Source: Athripsodes cinereus
Taxonomy: Eukaryota > Arthropoda > Insecta > Trichoptera > Leptoceridae
Length of the DNA stretch: 64,000 nucleotides
NCBI GenBank assembly: GCA_947579605.1
Contig: OX388320.1
Span: 5,208,001 to 5,272,000, forward strand
Direction of reading: 5' to 3'
The notes under the pieces were generated by a model. The model searched no databases. It was not told the origin of the DNA and saw only the letters and a list, made by a program, of their open reading frames with translations. The first letter of the stretch is position 1. Each line of letters begins with the position of its first letter. The translations under genes were made by a program, and so were the position numbers. Shown here piece by piece: positions 24,370 through 36,248 of this stretch.

Positions 24370-26220
24370 TGAAAATTAAATAAATAAACAAAATATCAGA
24401 AAATAAGAAAAATCTGAGTTTGTTAATCTGGCTTATTGCTTTGCAACATCTTTCAGTCAACCTTATAAAAGATTAATTTAGATTTGAAATAAACCTACTT
24501 AAGTATATTCATTATTCTATGAATAAACCCAAATACACCCCAAACATCTTCACAGTGAGTAATATGCTAGTGTTGTGAAAGTGGAGTATGCTAGCAGTGG
24601 AAGCATTCGAACCTTGACTTTTCAATTGAAATCTCAAGACTGCCATTAGACTTTCTGCCTCCACAATAAATGTCTTGAGCTCAGCAATAAGGCTTGTTGT
24701 TCATGTTGAACAGCTTCATGGTATCATACGTTTAATGAGTATGAGAACCAAGGTCAAGAAATTTTGTTTAGTATTTTTTTAGGTTGCAGATAGGATGTGT
24801 TGAGTAAGGATTTTTTTAGATTTAGAAGCTTTCACCTCACGTCGAAAACTAATTCAATTTACACCAAATAAAACCGAGTATCAATTTTTACCCCTTCTCC
24901 CAATAAAATGACTTCCACATTCAATGTACTGTCTCGGGTCTGCAAAGGAGTAGTTATGCTACTGATGAAAATTCTTCGAACTTGACACATCATCATTAAT
25001 GTTTATTTGTTAATGTGGATCATTAAACGGCGCCACATATAAATAGTCCGATTATAATTATTATTAATACAATTAATAATAAAGGTAATTAAATTATTCA
25101 TTTTACATGTCAAAATCACAAAAATCACTATTGATCTCATATTCGTGTACGGTTTAGTTGGAAGATATCGCAATAAAACGATAAACTCGCCTAGAATTGA
25201 TAATTTGTATTCCAATTGCCAACTGATGTAAGAAGTGAAATTATGTGATCAATAAACTTACAGAGAAAAATAAAATAAATAAATAAGGATTAACTGGAAG
25301 AAATTGCATATTTGCGATAAACCCGCCTTTGTGTTTTTTTTTGTATAGGTACATAACTATTTTGATTTATTTGTTTAATATTGTGTGTTATATTTTGCGG
25401 TATAAATGTCTCATAGTAAATAATAATTATGTCCCTACTCTTTTCTGTGAGTTTTCGAATGTCCAGCAAAATTTTGATACCTATTTAGTAAAACATCCCT
25501 ATAATGTTACTTTAATGTGCATAATCTGTAAGTGTTATAAAATAAGTTTGTATACTGGCGGGTGCTTTAGTTTTATATTGCTGCATTGTATAGTTACGTG
25601 AATGTGTGTGTGTGTGTGATAAGTAAATGTGACTGCGTTTGAAATAATTGTTGTATTGCATCGAACTATTTATGATTTTTTTGTATGTTTAATGGCCTTG
25701 TGCCGTATATGTTATTATAAATAAATAAATAAATAATACATTTAACACTTTTAATCCAACAATGAGGTATGTCAACCATCTTGAAAGTCTTATTTGTTAT
25801 GTCACAAACACGATGATCTGTGTGAGCTTTACATGCGGTTATTGGTCTGCTGGTTACCTCACTTTTGTGAAGTGATGTGATGGTGTAGATAGGTATAGCG
25901 CTGAAATTTTAAATATAATCTATCAACCGCGTAAATGAACAAAATTTGCACAAAATAAATTGCTTATAAAACTACTAATACAATACACATTTACCGCCTT
26001 GCTACAGGACACTTCAGAATTTCAGAATACATTTCAGTCGGGACTCATCCGTCGCAGAGGGAGGTTGTTCTCGAAAAATTCCCAATATTTCCCAACAATT
26101 ATTACGAGAACTTGTGTTTGTATTTACAATTTAATTATTTTGGTTTGGTTGAATAAGCAATAATAACATTATTAATTCAGTTGTACGTTTAAACATAATT
26201 TGAATAAACATTGTTTAGTG

Positions 26221-27634
26221 CAGTGTTCCGCAAACTTTTTGTGTTCAAGGTACTCCTATCAAATCAAAAAAATTTAGAGGTACACCAAAGAAAAAAGCAA
26301 TGACTATTTGATATTTATTTATTACTAAAATCAATACATATACCTAATATGAAAAGATGTTTAGTGAGAAATGTGAGCCTGTTTAACTGAGCACAGGCGA
26401 TCAAAATTTGGAGCAATCGTTGATAAGGCTGCTCTCATCTCTTCATTGATCGTCCTCAGGCGCTCTCTTTTTTTTATTTAATAGTAGTGAGAGTTGAAAA
26501 TCCCAATTCGCATAAGTAGGTTGTGGCAAATGGTAATAGAATTGCAACAGCACGCTTTGAAAGCAGTGGATACTCATTTTTTATATGCAGCCAAAAATGT
26601 GCTACCTCTACTTCGGAATATTTAAGTTTTAATGTCCGATTAGTTTTTAACTCCATGAATTCTTCCTGCTCGTTCATCGGTCCATCGGTCAAAAGTGTCC
26701 AAGGGAAATGTTATCCGAGAATGGAGTCCGTACCCAGTCCATAGGTTGCAGGTCACACTTAGGAAAATAACAGTTAATTTTTTCTGCTAATAGCTCCAAG
26801 TGTTTCACTATCAAAGCCTGCACCTTTTTTTCTGAATTGGCAGCCATGGTATTTGGAAACATTTTATTACTACCATTGACAGCGTGGCTGTTCCATAACA
26901 AAATCTAAACCCTGTTCCTCTAAAAACGACTGGGTCTCATTTTTTAGCTCGTAAATCCGAGATAGCACTTTTCGGCGAGAAAGCCATCGTACTTCTGTAT
27001 GAAACAGAAGTGACTGATGATCTGCTCCCATTTCCTGACACACTGTATTAAACAGATGAGAGTTTAGTGGTCGCGACTTGATGTAATTGACAATTTTAAT
27101 AACTTCTTGTAGGACAGACAACAATTCATCAGGCAGAGACTTCGTCATCAGTGCTTCCCTGTGTAAAAAACAATGTACATTTTTAATATTAGGGTTTTTT
27201 TCAGAAGCCCTGGTTACAAATCCCCTAATTTTTCCCGTCATAGCTGCTGCTCCGTCTGTACAAATGCTTATGCAGTTTTGCCATTCCAAATTATGGTCAC
27301 TGAAGTACTGGTCTGTTACTTTGAATATTTCTTCTCCTGTGGTATAACCAGGGAGTGGCAAACAAAATAAAAACTCCTCTTTATTTCACATCCGTCAATG
27401 TACCTCACATTTGAGATGAGATGCGCGTGACCGCTGATATCAGTAGACTCGTCGATTTGTAGCGCAAAAACTCCACTAAGTCTTAATTTTTAAATTAACG
27501 TTGATTCAATGTCGCTAGAAATATCATTACTTCGACGTGAGATTGTATCTGCCGACGCTGGTATTTTTCCGCGGCACACCAACTGATGACCACGGTACAC
27601 CAGTGTGCCGCGGCACACGCTTTGCGGAACACTG
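26221..27634 (-). pseudogene. Decayed hAT transposon (SCAND3/ZBED-like transposase)
   Basis: Terminal inverted repeats CAGTGTTCCGCAAA / TTTGCGGAACACTG and perfect 8-bp duplications GTTTAGTG (26213-26220, 27635-27642) define a 1414-bp element. Minus-strand pieces at 27361-26870, 26901-26689 and 26692-26474 match the hAT transposase type from which SCAND3/ZBED5-like proteins derive: CTDGAAAMTGKIRGF, HCFLHREAL, RWLSRRKVL, and near the C-terminus TTYLCELGFSTL. The BED finger and part of the catalytic core are missing, and frame shifts separate the pieces. The copy cannot make active transposase. Confidence 0.88.
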
Positions 27635-28549
27635 GTTTAGTGAACACTTTAAATTGTATACAATATTTTCGTGTAGTATAATAAAATATACGGAATTACT
27701 TAAAAGAGTTTTTTTTTCATTTCACTAACTTTAAAAAGTGGCGAAAACATAGTTCGTGTTTACATAAAGGTAAAAATATTTTATTTCAAAGTACACATAT
27801 ATATTGTATTTACAAATGTATTGCGATGTTTTTTTGTTATAAATTTAATACATTTACTACATGATGCTGTTCATATTTATATCTATACCATCACGGAATA
27901 TCTTGGTGTGGCCAGTAGTCCAACTGTATGTAATAAACATAGGTAGAAGTTGTCCTTTCCATGGCGATATAAATTATAGACTTCAGGATGGGTGGCATTG
28001 CTAAATTAAAGATTATTATAAATAAAACACTTAGTATAATATACTACCTCTGTCACTTAATTGGTTCGCGACTAATAAAGTCACAGTGGTGGTACTAAAT
28101 ACAAAAGTGTTTCATTTATAATAATTTTGCATAAACTTTCACCAAGAATAATTTATTGTCGGTCGAAAATATTGACTTTAAATTAAATTAAAGATGTTGA
28201 ACGCCTTGAGGATGTTTTACGAATACCTGGCTGAAACTCTTACACCTGGTTTCATAAAAGTTGTAATTCCTTTATTTTTAAAGTGAAATTAAAGTTTCAT
28301 ATTTTTTTTTAGTATATTAAATACTTTATTCAATCAATATCAATGTACAAACGTTGAGACAATATATCACCAATATTGGCTACAATTAAGTTGCAGCAGC
28401 CTCACTAGGTTGCCCTGTATCAAGGCGTGCTGCGTATAAAAAAAAAATTTAAAAAAAAAATACAATTAACAAGAATTAATACATCTTACAAAAAATAAAT
28501 AAAAAAATAATAATCACATCAACAAATCAAAAACAAATTAATAAATGGA

Positions 28550-28700
28550 TGAATAATAAATGAATAAATGAATAAATAGTTAAATGAATAAATGAATAAA
28601 TGAATAAATGAATAAATGAATAAATGAATAAATTAATAAATGAATAAATGAATACATGAATAAATGAATAAATGAATGAATAATAAATTAATAAATGAGT
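28550..28700. repeat. (GAATAAAT)n microsatellite
   Basis: GAATAAAT and close variants (TTAATAAAT, ATACATGAAT) are repeated for about 150 bp. This is simple-sequence expansion, probably from a LINE tail. Confidence 0.9.
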
Positions 28701-28879
28701 TTAATTTTATGTATATTTAGAGACTTTATCTCGGTTAATTTCGGAACCCCAGATGTCATTATACTATATACAGTACTATTAATTTACAAGAACGCGTGGC
28801 AACTGTTGTTCATATTAATTATCTTGATAACCATCGCAGTGTAACGCATTAATAATATACAATTTCCCTGAGGAATTTT

Positions 28880-29010
28880 GGGTTAGTTGGAAGAGATCGT
28901 ACCTTTGCGTTAAACTCGCCCTCTCTATATTGATCGTATTTAATTGGAATGCATATCTAAGTAAATTGTATATGTTGTGATCAATGTACGGCAAAGAATG
29001 AATAAATATT
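28880..29010 (+). repeat. LINE 3' tail, TGTACGGCAAAG variant
   Basis: GGTTAGTTGGAAGAGATCG, TTAAACTCGCCCTCTCTATA, GATCAATGTACGGCAAAGAA, AATAAATATTCAAATAA. Same family as 24219-24369. Confidence 0.6.
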
Positions 29011-30690
29011 CAAATAATATATAAAAAAAAACAGAGATTCTATTTTGTCGGTGACAACGTTGTGAAAGTTCATTTTTATATAAATTACAAAAATATAAAA
29101 AAAAATATATAAACACAAACACTGTTCACTTTTTTAAAATTACGTGAAAATAAACAGTATTCTTGCTTAATTTTTTTTTTATAATTTCGTAATTTATATA
29201 AGAAAATAATTAAAATTTTGACATTTCGGACTACAACTTTATTTTGTAGGAAACCCGTGGAAGATTGAAGTTTTTTAATATTTTTTTTATGGACGCGCTA
29301 AACGCAATAAACTCTTTTCTCTGTGTATTAATGTCATGTGTAAAATTATATGTAGCTCAATGTACAAAAAAGAATAAATAAATAGGTAAATCTTGTAGAA
29401 AAAAGTGAACGACAAATTCATTGCTGGAGACTCCATGAAATAATTTGACGAAGTTTTTCACTTTAATTTACTCTACTTATTTATACATAATTTAGAAAGT
29501 TTAAGTTTTAATCACCAATGAATATATTACATTAAATATTCCATGTACCCTTAACTACATTCTTTTCAATTGCACCCGTATCAGCCACAAAACATTGGAA
29601 CCATGTAGAATTTCTAGTTTGGTCGTAGGTACGACGTTTTACGACGTCACCAGTTTATTATTTTATATATTTAATCATGAAACCCAACGTCACAAGTTAA
29701 TACTAAAATAAATAATTGTTTCTTTGTGAACGACAATTTTTTCCAGGGACGAGTGAACTATCATCGTCGTAAAAAGAACATAATAATTGTTTTTTTTCAG
29801 TTGGAAGAGATTCGTATTCTCCTAGAGTGAAATGTGGAGAAAGAATAAATGAATGTTAAACTTATTTTTGTAGTCACGAGAAAATTAAGAGCGAATGAAT
29901 GAATCATCGATGATTTTAATCAAGTGATAATTAATTATCGTAATAATTAATCACACCGGAAATAGATTGGGCAAATAAGTATAGCACAATTGTTCAACTT
30001 TTAGAGATTCTTGTATTAAAAACAAGTAAATCCGTGATGAATCATCCAACTTTTTATTTAAAAAAAATTATTACTGAACTTATCCACTATTTACATCTAT
30101 AAAAATAGTTGTGAGTAGGTAGAAACGTATAAATATGCGTAAATGGATCTACCTTTACCTACTTTTTTTTCAACTAGGAAGGGTTGTTCAAATATAAGTA
30201 TCGTTTGTTAATAAATTTTCAAAAGGTTAAAAAGGTTACGGTCACTCAAGTTTGTAAGAAGGTTAATTTGAAAGCGTGCATGTATTATGCTGATGATTAC
30301 TATGAGATAAATAATTAAAAAAAAGTATTTATATCACAAAAAAGAGATATTGAATGCCAGAAAGACGTAAATTGGCAATTTGTTCTGTAGCGGTAAAATA
30401 CTGTTGCATCGTGACGTAGGGTAGAAATGCTTTTCCATGGTGGTAACCAATGTCGAGGAACTCTGATGCATCATTTGAGAAAGAAGCGTACTTAATAATA
30501 ATATTTATGGCATTCTCTTTTGTTGTCTGGCTTATTCGTTTGAAAGAGATGTCGTGATGGAATTGAGCATATTCCTTCTATTTTCATTGTGATATAATTT
30601 TCATATATCGGCGCTTATATTTGAAACACCTTTTACACATCCTACAATACTGATAAGATAAGCTATTTGTTGTTACTCGGTACGTAATGA

Positions 30691-30724
30691 TATAAAAATT
30701 TGTTCTATATTATATGAGTCAGTT
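30691..30724 (+). promoter_or_regulatory. Core promoter of gene C: TATA box and initiator
   Basis: TATAAAA at 30691-30697 is followed by TCAGTT at 30719-30724, a match to the arthropod initiator (TCAGT). The predicted +1 adenine is 30721, thirty bases after the TATA box start. The start codon is about 200 bp downstream at 30920. The call rests on motif spacing only. Confidence 0.5.
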
Positions 30725-30919
30725 TTAATCCAACATCATTCACTGATAATCTGGACACAAACGCGCTCCCTGTGGGATGCCAAATAAAATATTTGTAGAA
30801 TTAATATTTCGTGTTAAATAATTTTCTTAAATACAAAAAGGAGTCAGTGATACAATTTTAAAAAGCCCAGTATTATCTATAATTATTTCACAATCATAAT
30901 AAAAAATAATTATTAGAAA

Positions 30920-31965
30920 ATGTTGGATTGCGAAGTTATTTTTAGTAATTGGCACAATGGCATATATTATAGTGGAGAGAGGGTTTTGGGTTTCATTCAA
31001 TTAAATTTAGAAAAACCTATGAGATTAACAGGTAAAAATGTTTAAGGTTTTATAAATAAAATGATAAAGTGTTTGCAATACGAAATATTTCATTTCATTA
31101 ATGCAATCATAATAATAAAAAAATATTACCAATATTTTTTAATAATTAATTGAAAGGTGCCACTTTAAAATTACAGATAATAACGATTTATGTTTTAGAT
31201 TTGATTTTTAAATCTCACGGTCGTTCTCAATGCCAATGGACTAAAACCATGTCGACAGGGAAAGGTTCGGTTACAATATTATTTTCGGCAAAAGTGGATC
31301 ATTACAAGTCCTCAATGTCTCTGCTGATGCAACATCCTAGAGACGGTAAGTATCTGATGAATAGAAAGTTAGAATCCCTATATTTTTATAACCCACGAGC
31401 ATACACCCATACCATCGAGTCACTTGACTTTTTATACACTTTGCTTCCATCACAGTTATGCAGTCCCTCACGCATGCTCTCCTGTTCATTGTACCCAGTA
31501 TACTGTCCGTACAGCCATATTTCCGAGCATCTTTTCTTTCAGACATGCATATCCTTGTAGTCACTCTATCTTCTTTCCACATTCCCAAATCACAGTATGA
31601 ATCTTATTTACATTCATCTTGGTTATTATTTTTTTTTTATTATCAGCTTTTACTTCATATATTATCATCGTATATAAAGTACAATTACGTACTCTATTTC
31701 TAAGACTTACCTATACTACATATCCTTGTCACTGATCACATGAGTCAAAACATCCTCCAAAATCTTCTCTAAAAATTTGAGCAAATACAGTGACGAATAG
31801 CTTTATTTATTTTAAAATGGCTTATGTATGTGTTTTGAAAATTTTCAGAGACGACGAACATAGTGATCTTGGATGCAGGAACGCATTCATTCCCATTTTC
31901 TATAACATTACCTGAAGATATTCCTACATCATTTGAAAGTATGATCGGTAAAGTAAGATATACCA
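30920..31965 (+). pseudogene. Arrestin domain-containing gene C, 5' part (exons 1-3a)
   Basis: Exon 1 is 30920-31031 (ATG at 30920), exon 2 is 31199-31345 and exon 3 starts at 31849. All have GT..AG borders and phases equal to gene B. They encode the Arrestin_N half: an IYYSGERVLG start, a QCQWTK strand, then AGTHSFPFSITLPEDIPTSF. Exon 3 is cut after the ACCA at 31962-31965, where the LTR of a 21.3 kb insertion begins. Read-through gives one more codon and then an in-frame TAG just inside the LTR, so only about 125 residues could be made. The rest of exon 3 lies at 53252-53352. Intron 2 contains a minus-strand RTE relic at about 31340-31600. Confidence 0.88.
31340..31600 (-). repeat. RTE-type LINE relic in intron 2 of gene C
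   Basis: A minus-strand frame has SERKDARKYG and NRRACVRDCITVMEAK, matching the C-terminal tail of the RTE-type frame at 4924-5547 (SERKGVRKRG; NRRACMRNCMNVEEAK). It is an older, more decayed copy. Confidence 0.65.
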
Positions 31966-32427
31966 TGTAGAAGCATTATTGTACACTTTTATTTACTAGT
32001 TCTCAAATTATTCACAACTTCTTTCTATTATACTTCCCTCCAAAACTTTCTCTGACTCCAGTCCACCTTTTTATACATTGTCCAGCTAATTCAGTCGAAG
32101 AACTTGAGTCTCAGGTCAGGGATAATTGTAGAGTTCTTAGGTTGGTTTCATAGATCAAAGAAAACAGAAGTTAAGTTAAATAACAAAACATTTATTCATG
32201 GTTCAAATTATTACACTGTCCGGTTCAACACAAACAGACACACAGTTGCATTTTACACAAGCACTTAATATTATACAACAAATTCTAAGTTAAAATTAAT
32301 CAAGTCACTTATCACTATGTACAGTTTATATTGATACAGGTTTCAATTATTGTTTAGCACTTTTTTAACACAAGTTATTTCTTTTCGGTTCAGGCACCGC
32401 GGCCAGATGCAAGGGGCAAGTGAAGTT
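31966..32427. repeat. Left LTR, first part
   Basis: This corresponds to 52619-53080 of the right LTR and looks identical by eye. It is cut by the I-group LINE. The last 12 bases, GCAAGTGAAGTT (32416-32427), are the LINE target duplication. Confidence 0.9.
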
Positions 32428-32561
32428 CTTCTTCTTCTTCTTCCTTTCACTTGTTTTGGCTTCCACCGTTTTCAGTGATTTCGCCACCGACTGTCAATCT
32501 TGGGCACGTTTAGTTAATAAATCTTAAAATAAGGAAAAGGAAATAAGAGGAATAGGAAAAA

Positions 32562-35500
32562 TTATATTTTTATATCTGACTCGTTTATGAAACGCGCAAC
32601 ACAACGAAGGACATTCATATTGGCACTAATCAAGACACTGTGGACAGATGCAGGAAGAGGAACACCCAGGAAGGATAGATGGAAGTAAAAATATCGGCCG
32701 TTGTAAAGAGGACATTCGAAAAAGATGTGATCGAGGGTTCCTTCGTTACCACCACAATCGCATATGGGATCGTTCCTAACTCCTATTCTGTTCAGATGTA
32801 CCGGGGAACAGTTATGGCCCAGTCGAAGGCGACATATTATTGATGTACACCTTTTACTGAAGCCTGCATTAACGAACCAGGGGCTGGGAGGAATATCGGG
32901 TTGTATTGTTGCATATCGGGATCCCTTTACCATTGACGATTCTTTCCAGCTCTTTTCCCACGATTTTCTCATTTTCATTTTTAGTAGGGGAATGAGGTCT
33001 TCTGCATGAGTCCAAGGATGGACATTTTCGCCCTCTGTAGCAGCCTCCTTGGCACCACGATCAGCCAGTTCATTACCGACTATACCACTGTGCCCCGGAA
33101 TCCACGCCAATACGATCTCACAGTCCCGTAGGGCCAAATCAACTATATTGTGTTTAATCTGTAACGCAACCACACTGTTTAAAAGATGTTTTGGGTTGGA
33201 GTCCATTTTATGGATGGTGGAAAGTGAATCCGAAAGAATAATACTTTGTGAAAAGCTGTGTTCCTGGATAAATTTAAGAGCTTCCAATACAGCCACTCCC
33301 TCTGCAGTGAAAACTGATGTTCCCGAGGGTAGTTTAATCTTTTTTGTCACGTTGAGAGATGGGCAGACAAATGCCGCTCCGACTGGGGAATCATTGTTCG
33401 TCTTAGATCCATCAGTGTATATAGCTGTATGGTTTGGGAAATGGGTTTGTACAATTTCTGAAAATATGAGATTGGCTTTTGAATGATGTCTCGGGATATC
33501 AAGAACCTCTGTTCGGGGAAAAAATGTAGCAGCCTCAAATGCACATGAGAAAAAGGGGAACTTTGTGTCTTGATAAATGGGAGCTTGATTTTGAAAGATG
33601 TTGATGGATCTAAGTCCAATCACTAAAGGGGGAAGCGGCTTGGGTCTTCGGGATCTATTTTCCTGGACATACTCTGAAAGAAGCTGGGTCTTATTGATGA
33701 TAGGGTGAGTAGAAATCCGTGAGGATTTGAGTATGTATGTTTCCGCTAGGAGTTGCCTCCTCAGTGATAAGGGGGGGTCTCCACTTTCCACCTGCAAGGC
33801 ATTTGTTGGTGTAGATCTCATCGCACCTATAATAATGCGTAAGGCCTTGTATTGAATTCTATCAAGGGAGACTTCAAGGTATTTTGGGAGAGGATGAAGC
33901 AAGAAAGAGGCGTAGTCAAGGTGAGATCTCACCAGAGCAAAGTACATGGATCTGAGGGTCTTTGGGTGTGCCCCCCACCATACTCTAGACACTGCTCTTA
34001 GTATGTTAATGGATTTCTCACATTTGGAAATCACATAGTCTATGTGGGGTTTCCATGACAAACCAGAGTCGATTAATAAACCAAGGAATCTAATTTGTTC
34101 GACCTGAGAAATTGGGTTGTTATCACACCTTAGGTTTAATGTTTTCGGTCGTCCGCGACCCTTAAACAACATAGAGAAACATTTGCTTGGAGCGAGGGAC
34201 AGACCATGCGCTATGAGCCATTGAGATACAGATTCAAGAGCCGAATTTAAGGAACTTTCTACATCTGGCACAGATTTTTTTGTTGTATATATTGCTATAT
34301 CGTCAGCGTATTGGAGTATTTGGATTTCATTCTGGACAACTTTTTCGAGGTCTGATGTGTATATGTTATAAAGTAAAGGGCTCAGCACAGATCCTTGCGG
34401 TAAACCCTTCCATACCATCCTATTGAATTGTTCTTTTGTGGATTTAACATACGAGATGCGTCTTCCACATAGGAGGTTGTGAATGAAATTTGCTGTTTTC
34501 GGAGGGACACCAATCTGCACTAATTTGGAATGAAGGGTATGCAATGATATATTATCATAAGCAGAAGTTACATCCAAGAAGACTGCACCCACGATCTCAC
34601 CTCTAGCACGAGCTAGATGAACATCAGTGATTAGGATTGAGAGATTATCACACGTACTCTTGCCCTTACGGAATCCATATTGGGAATCACCTAAGAGGTT
34701 ATTTGACTCTACATAATGCTCTAATCTGTTATTTAGCAGGTGTTCAACAGTTTTCCCTAGAACAGATGATAAAGCAATTGGTCTATAAGAGTCACTTTTA
34801 TTGTGATCTTTGCCCGGTTTGAGGATTGGGATAATTCTTTGTGTTTTCCAGTCTTCCGGAATTTCCCCTGAAGTAAAGGCTGCATTGATTAAGTCAATAA
34901 AATATCTGACTGATTTCTCATCAATCATATGTAAAAATGCGTATGGAAAGCCATCCGGTCCGGGAGCTGAGTCCCTTACATGTTTGCGTACAGTCAGTAA
35001 GTCTTGATATGTAAAAGGGGCGTCAAGAGAGTGTGAGAAATGAGGAATGTAATATAGTGAGGGCATTTCTTCTTTGGTTGGGCAAGTTGTAGGAGCAAGT
35101 TTATTGAGGAAGTTGGTCAAAGTGGTGTCCGAGAAGGAAAAATGTCTAGGGGAGAAAACTCGTCTAAACTGTCTAATTTTACTCCATATGTCAGATGTCG
35201 GGTGTTCGGGTGACAGAGAGTTGCAGAATTCCATCCATCCTTTCCTTTTCTTGTCTTTGAGAGTTCTTTTTGTTTTAGCTTTACATTTCAGGTATTTCAA
35301 TATATTGTCCTCTGTTTTATTTGATCTATAGAGTTTGAGGAGATTTTTTCTTTCTTTCACCGCTGCTGTACATTCGGGATCCCACCAAGGAGGAGAAGGA
35401 GGAAATTTGCCAGATTTTAGTTTCTTCCGGGGGATTGAATCTTTTGAAGCATCCCTCAGTATTTTCGTGAATTCAGAGTAACAGGTGAGGACATTGTGAG

Positions 35501-36248
35501 GAGAGGGTTTAGGGAGATTGTCGATATGATTCTCCATGTGACTTGAGAATAAGCCCCAGTCTGCATTCGACGTACTATATATGCGAGTTGATGCACTTGT
35601 ACACCCAAGAGAGGGAGATTTATAGATGGATGTAACAATGGGAAGATGATCACTGCCCAAAGCATCATCATGAATATACCAGTCGGAGATAGAGGCTAAT
35701 GAGGAAGAGCAGAGTGTCAGGTCAACACAACTTCTCTTTTGTTGAGGCAGAGAAATACGGGTTGGAGAGCCATTGTTCAGGACACACATGCCCACTGAAT
35801 CTAACACGTTCACTAATGACCAACCTGCACTCGAGTTTGTTTCAGAACCCCAAAGGTTGTGGTGGCAGTTGAAGTCACCCACTATAACTATAGGATCATT
35901 TAGAGAAGACAAAATATCCTTCACCGAGTGAATTATTGATGGATTTGGGTGTGGAATGTATACTGAAAGAAAGGAAATATTCTCAATTATTGCTCCAACG
36001 ATGTTGAAAGTGGGAGGGTTTGGGAGTGCATTAATTGGGGTAAATAAAATGGGGTATTTGATGAAAAGTGCGCATCCGCCCTTTCCATCAGAGCGATCAT
36101 TACGTAGGCAAGAGAATCCTGGAATAGAGAATAAACTATCAGGTTTAAGCCACGTCTCTGAGAGTGCTATGATATCTGGTTGAAATTTTTGTATAAGATA
36201 GAGGATATCTGATTTGTTTGGAATAGCGCTACGGCTATTCCATTGAAG
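32562..36248 (-). CDS. LINE ORF2: endonuclease, reverse transcriptase, RNase H
   Basis: The frame is open for about 1229 codons. It starts near LQWNSRS, where it overlaps the last codons of ORF1, so translation probably depends on reinitiation at the ORF1 stop. The APE-type endonuclease shows QPDIIALSETWL, GDFNCHHNLWG and LGSDHLPIV. The reverse transcriptase shows SYRPIALSSVLGKTVE, YGFRKGKST, FLDVTSAYD, GLPQGSVLSPLLY and QYADDIAIY. An RNase H domain follows (AIYTDGSK, TAEGVAVLEAL, LSDSLSTI, WIPGHSGIVGNELAD). The C-terminal zinc segment is CDCGGNEGTLDHIFFEC. Catalytic Asp residues are all present. The protein would copy its own RNA at the genomic target site. Confidence 0.92.
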   Translation of the reverse strand, partial: LQWNSRSAIPNKSDILYLIQKFQPDIIALSETWLKPDSLFSIPGFSCLRNDRSDGKGGCALFIKYPILFTPINALPNPPTFNIVGAIIENISFLSVYIPHPNPSIIHSVKDILSSLNDPIVIVGDFNCHHNLWGSETNSSAGWSLVNVLDSVGMCVLNNGSPTRISLPQQKRSCVDLTLCSSSLASISDWYIHDDALGSDHLPIVTSIYKSPSLGCTSASTRIYSTSNADWGLFSSHMENHIDNLPKPSPHNVLTCYSEFTKILRDASKDSIPRKKLKSGKFPPSPPWWDPECTAAVKERKNLLKLYRSNKTEDNILKYLKCKAKTKRTLKDKKRKGWMEFCNSLSPEHPTSDIWSKIRQFRRVFSPRHFSFSDTTLTNFLNKLAPTTCPTKEEMPSLYYIPHFSHSLDAPFTYQDLLTVRKHVRDSAPGPDGFPYAFLHMIDEKSVRYFIDLINAAFTSGEIPEDWKTQRIIPILKPGKDHNKSDSYRPIALSSVLGKTVEHLLNNRLEHYVESNNLLGDSQYGFRKGKSTCDNLSILITDVHLARARGEIVGAVFLDVTSAYDNISLHTLHSKLVQIGVPPKTANFIHNLLCGRRISYVKSTKEQFNRMVWKGLPQGSVLSPLLYNIYTSDLEKVVQNEIQILQYADDIAIYTTKKSVPDVESSLNSALESVSQWLIAHGLSLAPSKCFSMLFKGRGRPKTLNLRCDNNPISQVEQIRFLGLLIDSGLSWKPHIDYVISKCEKSINILRAVSRVWWGAHPKTLRSMYFALVRSHLDYASFLLHPLPKYLEVSLDRIQYKALRIIIGAMRSTPTNALQVESGDPPLSLRRQLLAETYILKSSRISTHPIINKTQLLSEYVQENRSRRPKPLPPLVIGLRSINIFQNQAPIYQDTKFPFFSCAFEAATFFPRTEVLDIPRHHSKANLIFSEIVQTHFPNHTAIYTDGSKTNNDSPVGAAFVCPSLNVTKKIKLPSGTSVFTAEGVAVLEALKFIQEHSFSQSIILSDSLSTIHKMDSNPKHLLNSVVALQIKHNIVDLALRDCEIVLAWIPGHSGIVGNELADRGAKEAATEGENVHPWTHAEDLIPLLKMKMRKSWEKSWKESSMVKGSRYATIQPDIPPSPWFVNAGFSKRCTSIICRLRLGHNCSPVHLNRIGVRNDPICDCGGNEGTLDHIFFECPLYNGRYFYFHLSFLGVPLPASVHSVLISANMNVLRCVARFINESDIKI

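Larger units (their letters stand above)
20227..26212 (+). other. Region between genes B and C, repeat debris
   Basis: No host gene was found. Contents in order: a possible poly(A) signal AATAAA near 20640; an hAT-like end relic (GTGCTCCGCAACCTTTT) at 20820; a SINE at 21584-21771; a tandem duplication at 22167-22430; an RTE-like relic near 22690-22790 (GTTCAACAGTGGACAGGAATAG); a minus-strand non-LTR RT C-terminal relic near 23440-23560; LINE tails at 23818-23962, 24219-24369, 25140-25290 and 25287-25740; and a SINE relic near 24520-24640. The remaining sequence is AT-rich with nothing recognisable. Confidence 0.55.
27643..30690 (+). other. Region upstream of gene C, LINE tails and microsatellite
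   Basis: No coding sequence was found. It holds a minus-strand GTAGTATAG-family tail (27885-27990), an A-rich LINE-end relic (28315-28450), a GAATAAAT microsatellite (28550-28700), and LINE 3' tails at 28880-29010 and 29284-29385. The remainder, 29390-30690, is AT-rich unique-looking sequence. Confidence 0.5.

Noticed and set aside
32764..35331. Several plus-strand frames of 60-145 codons
   Set aside because: They are antisense shadows of LINE ORF2 on the minus strand.
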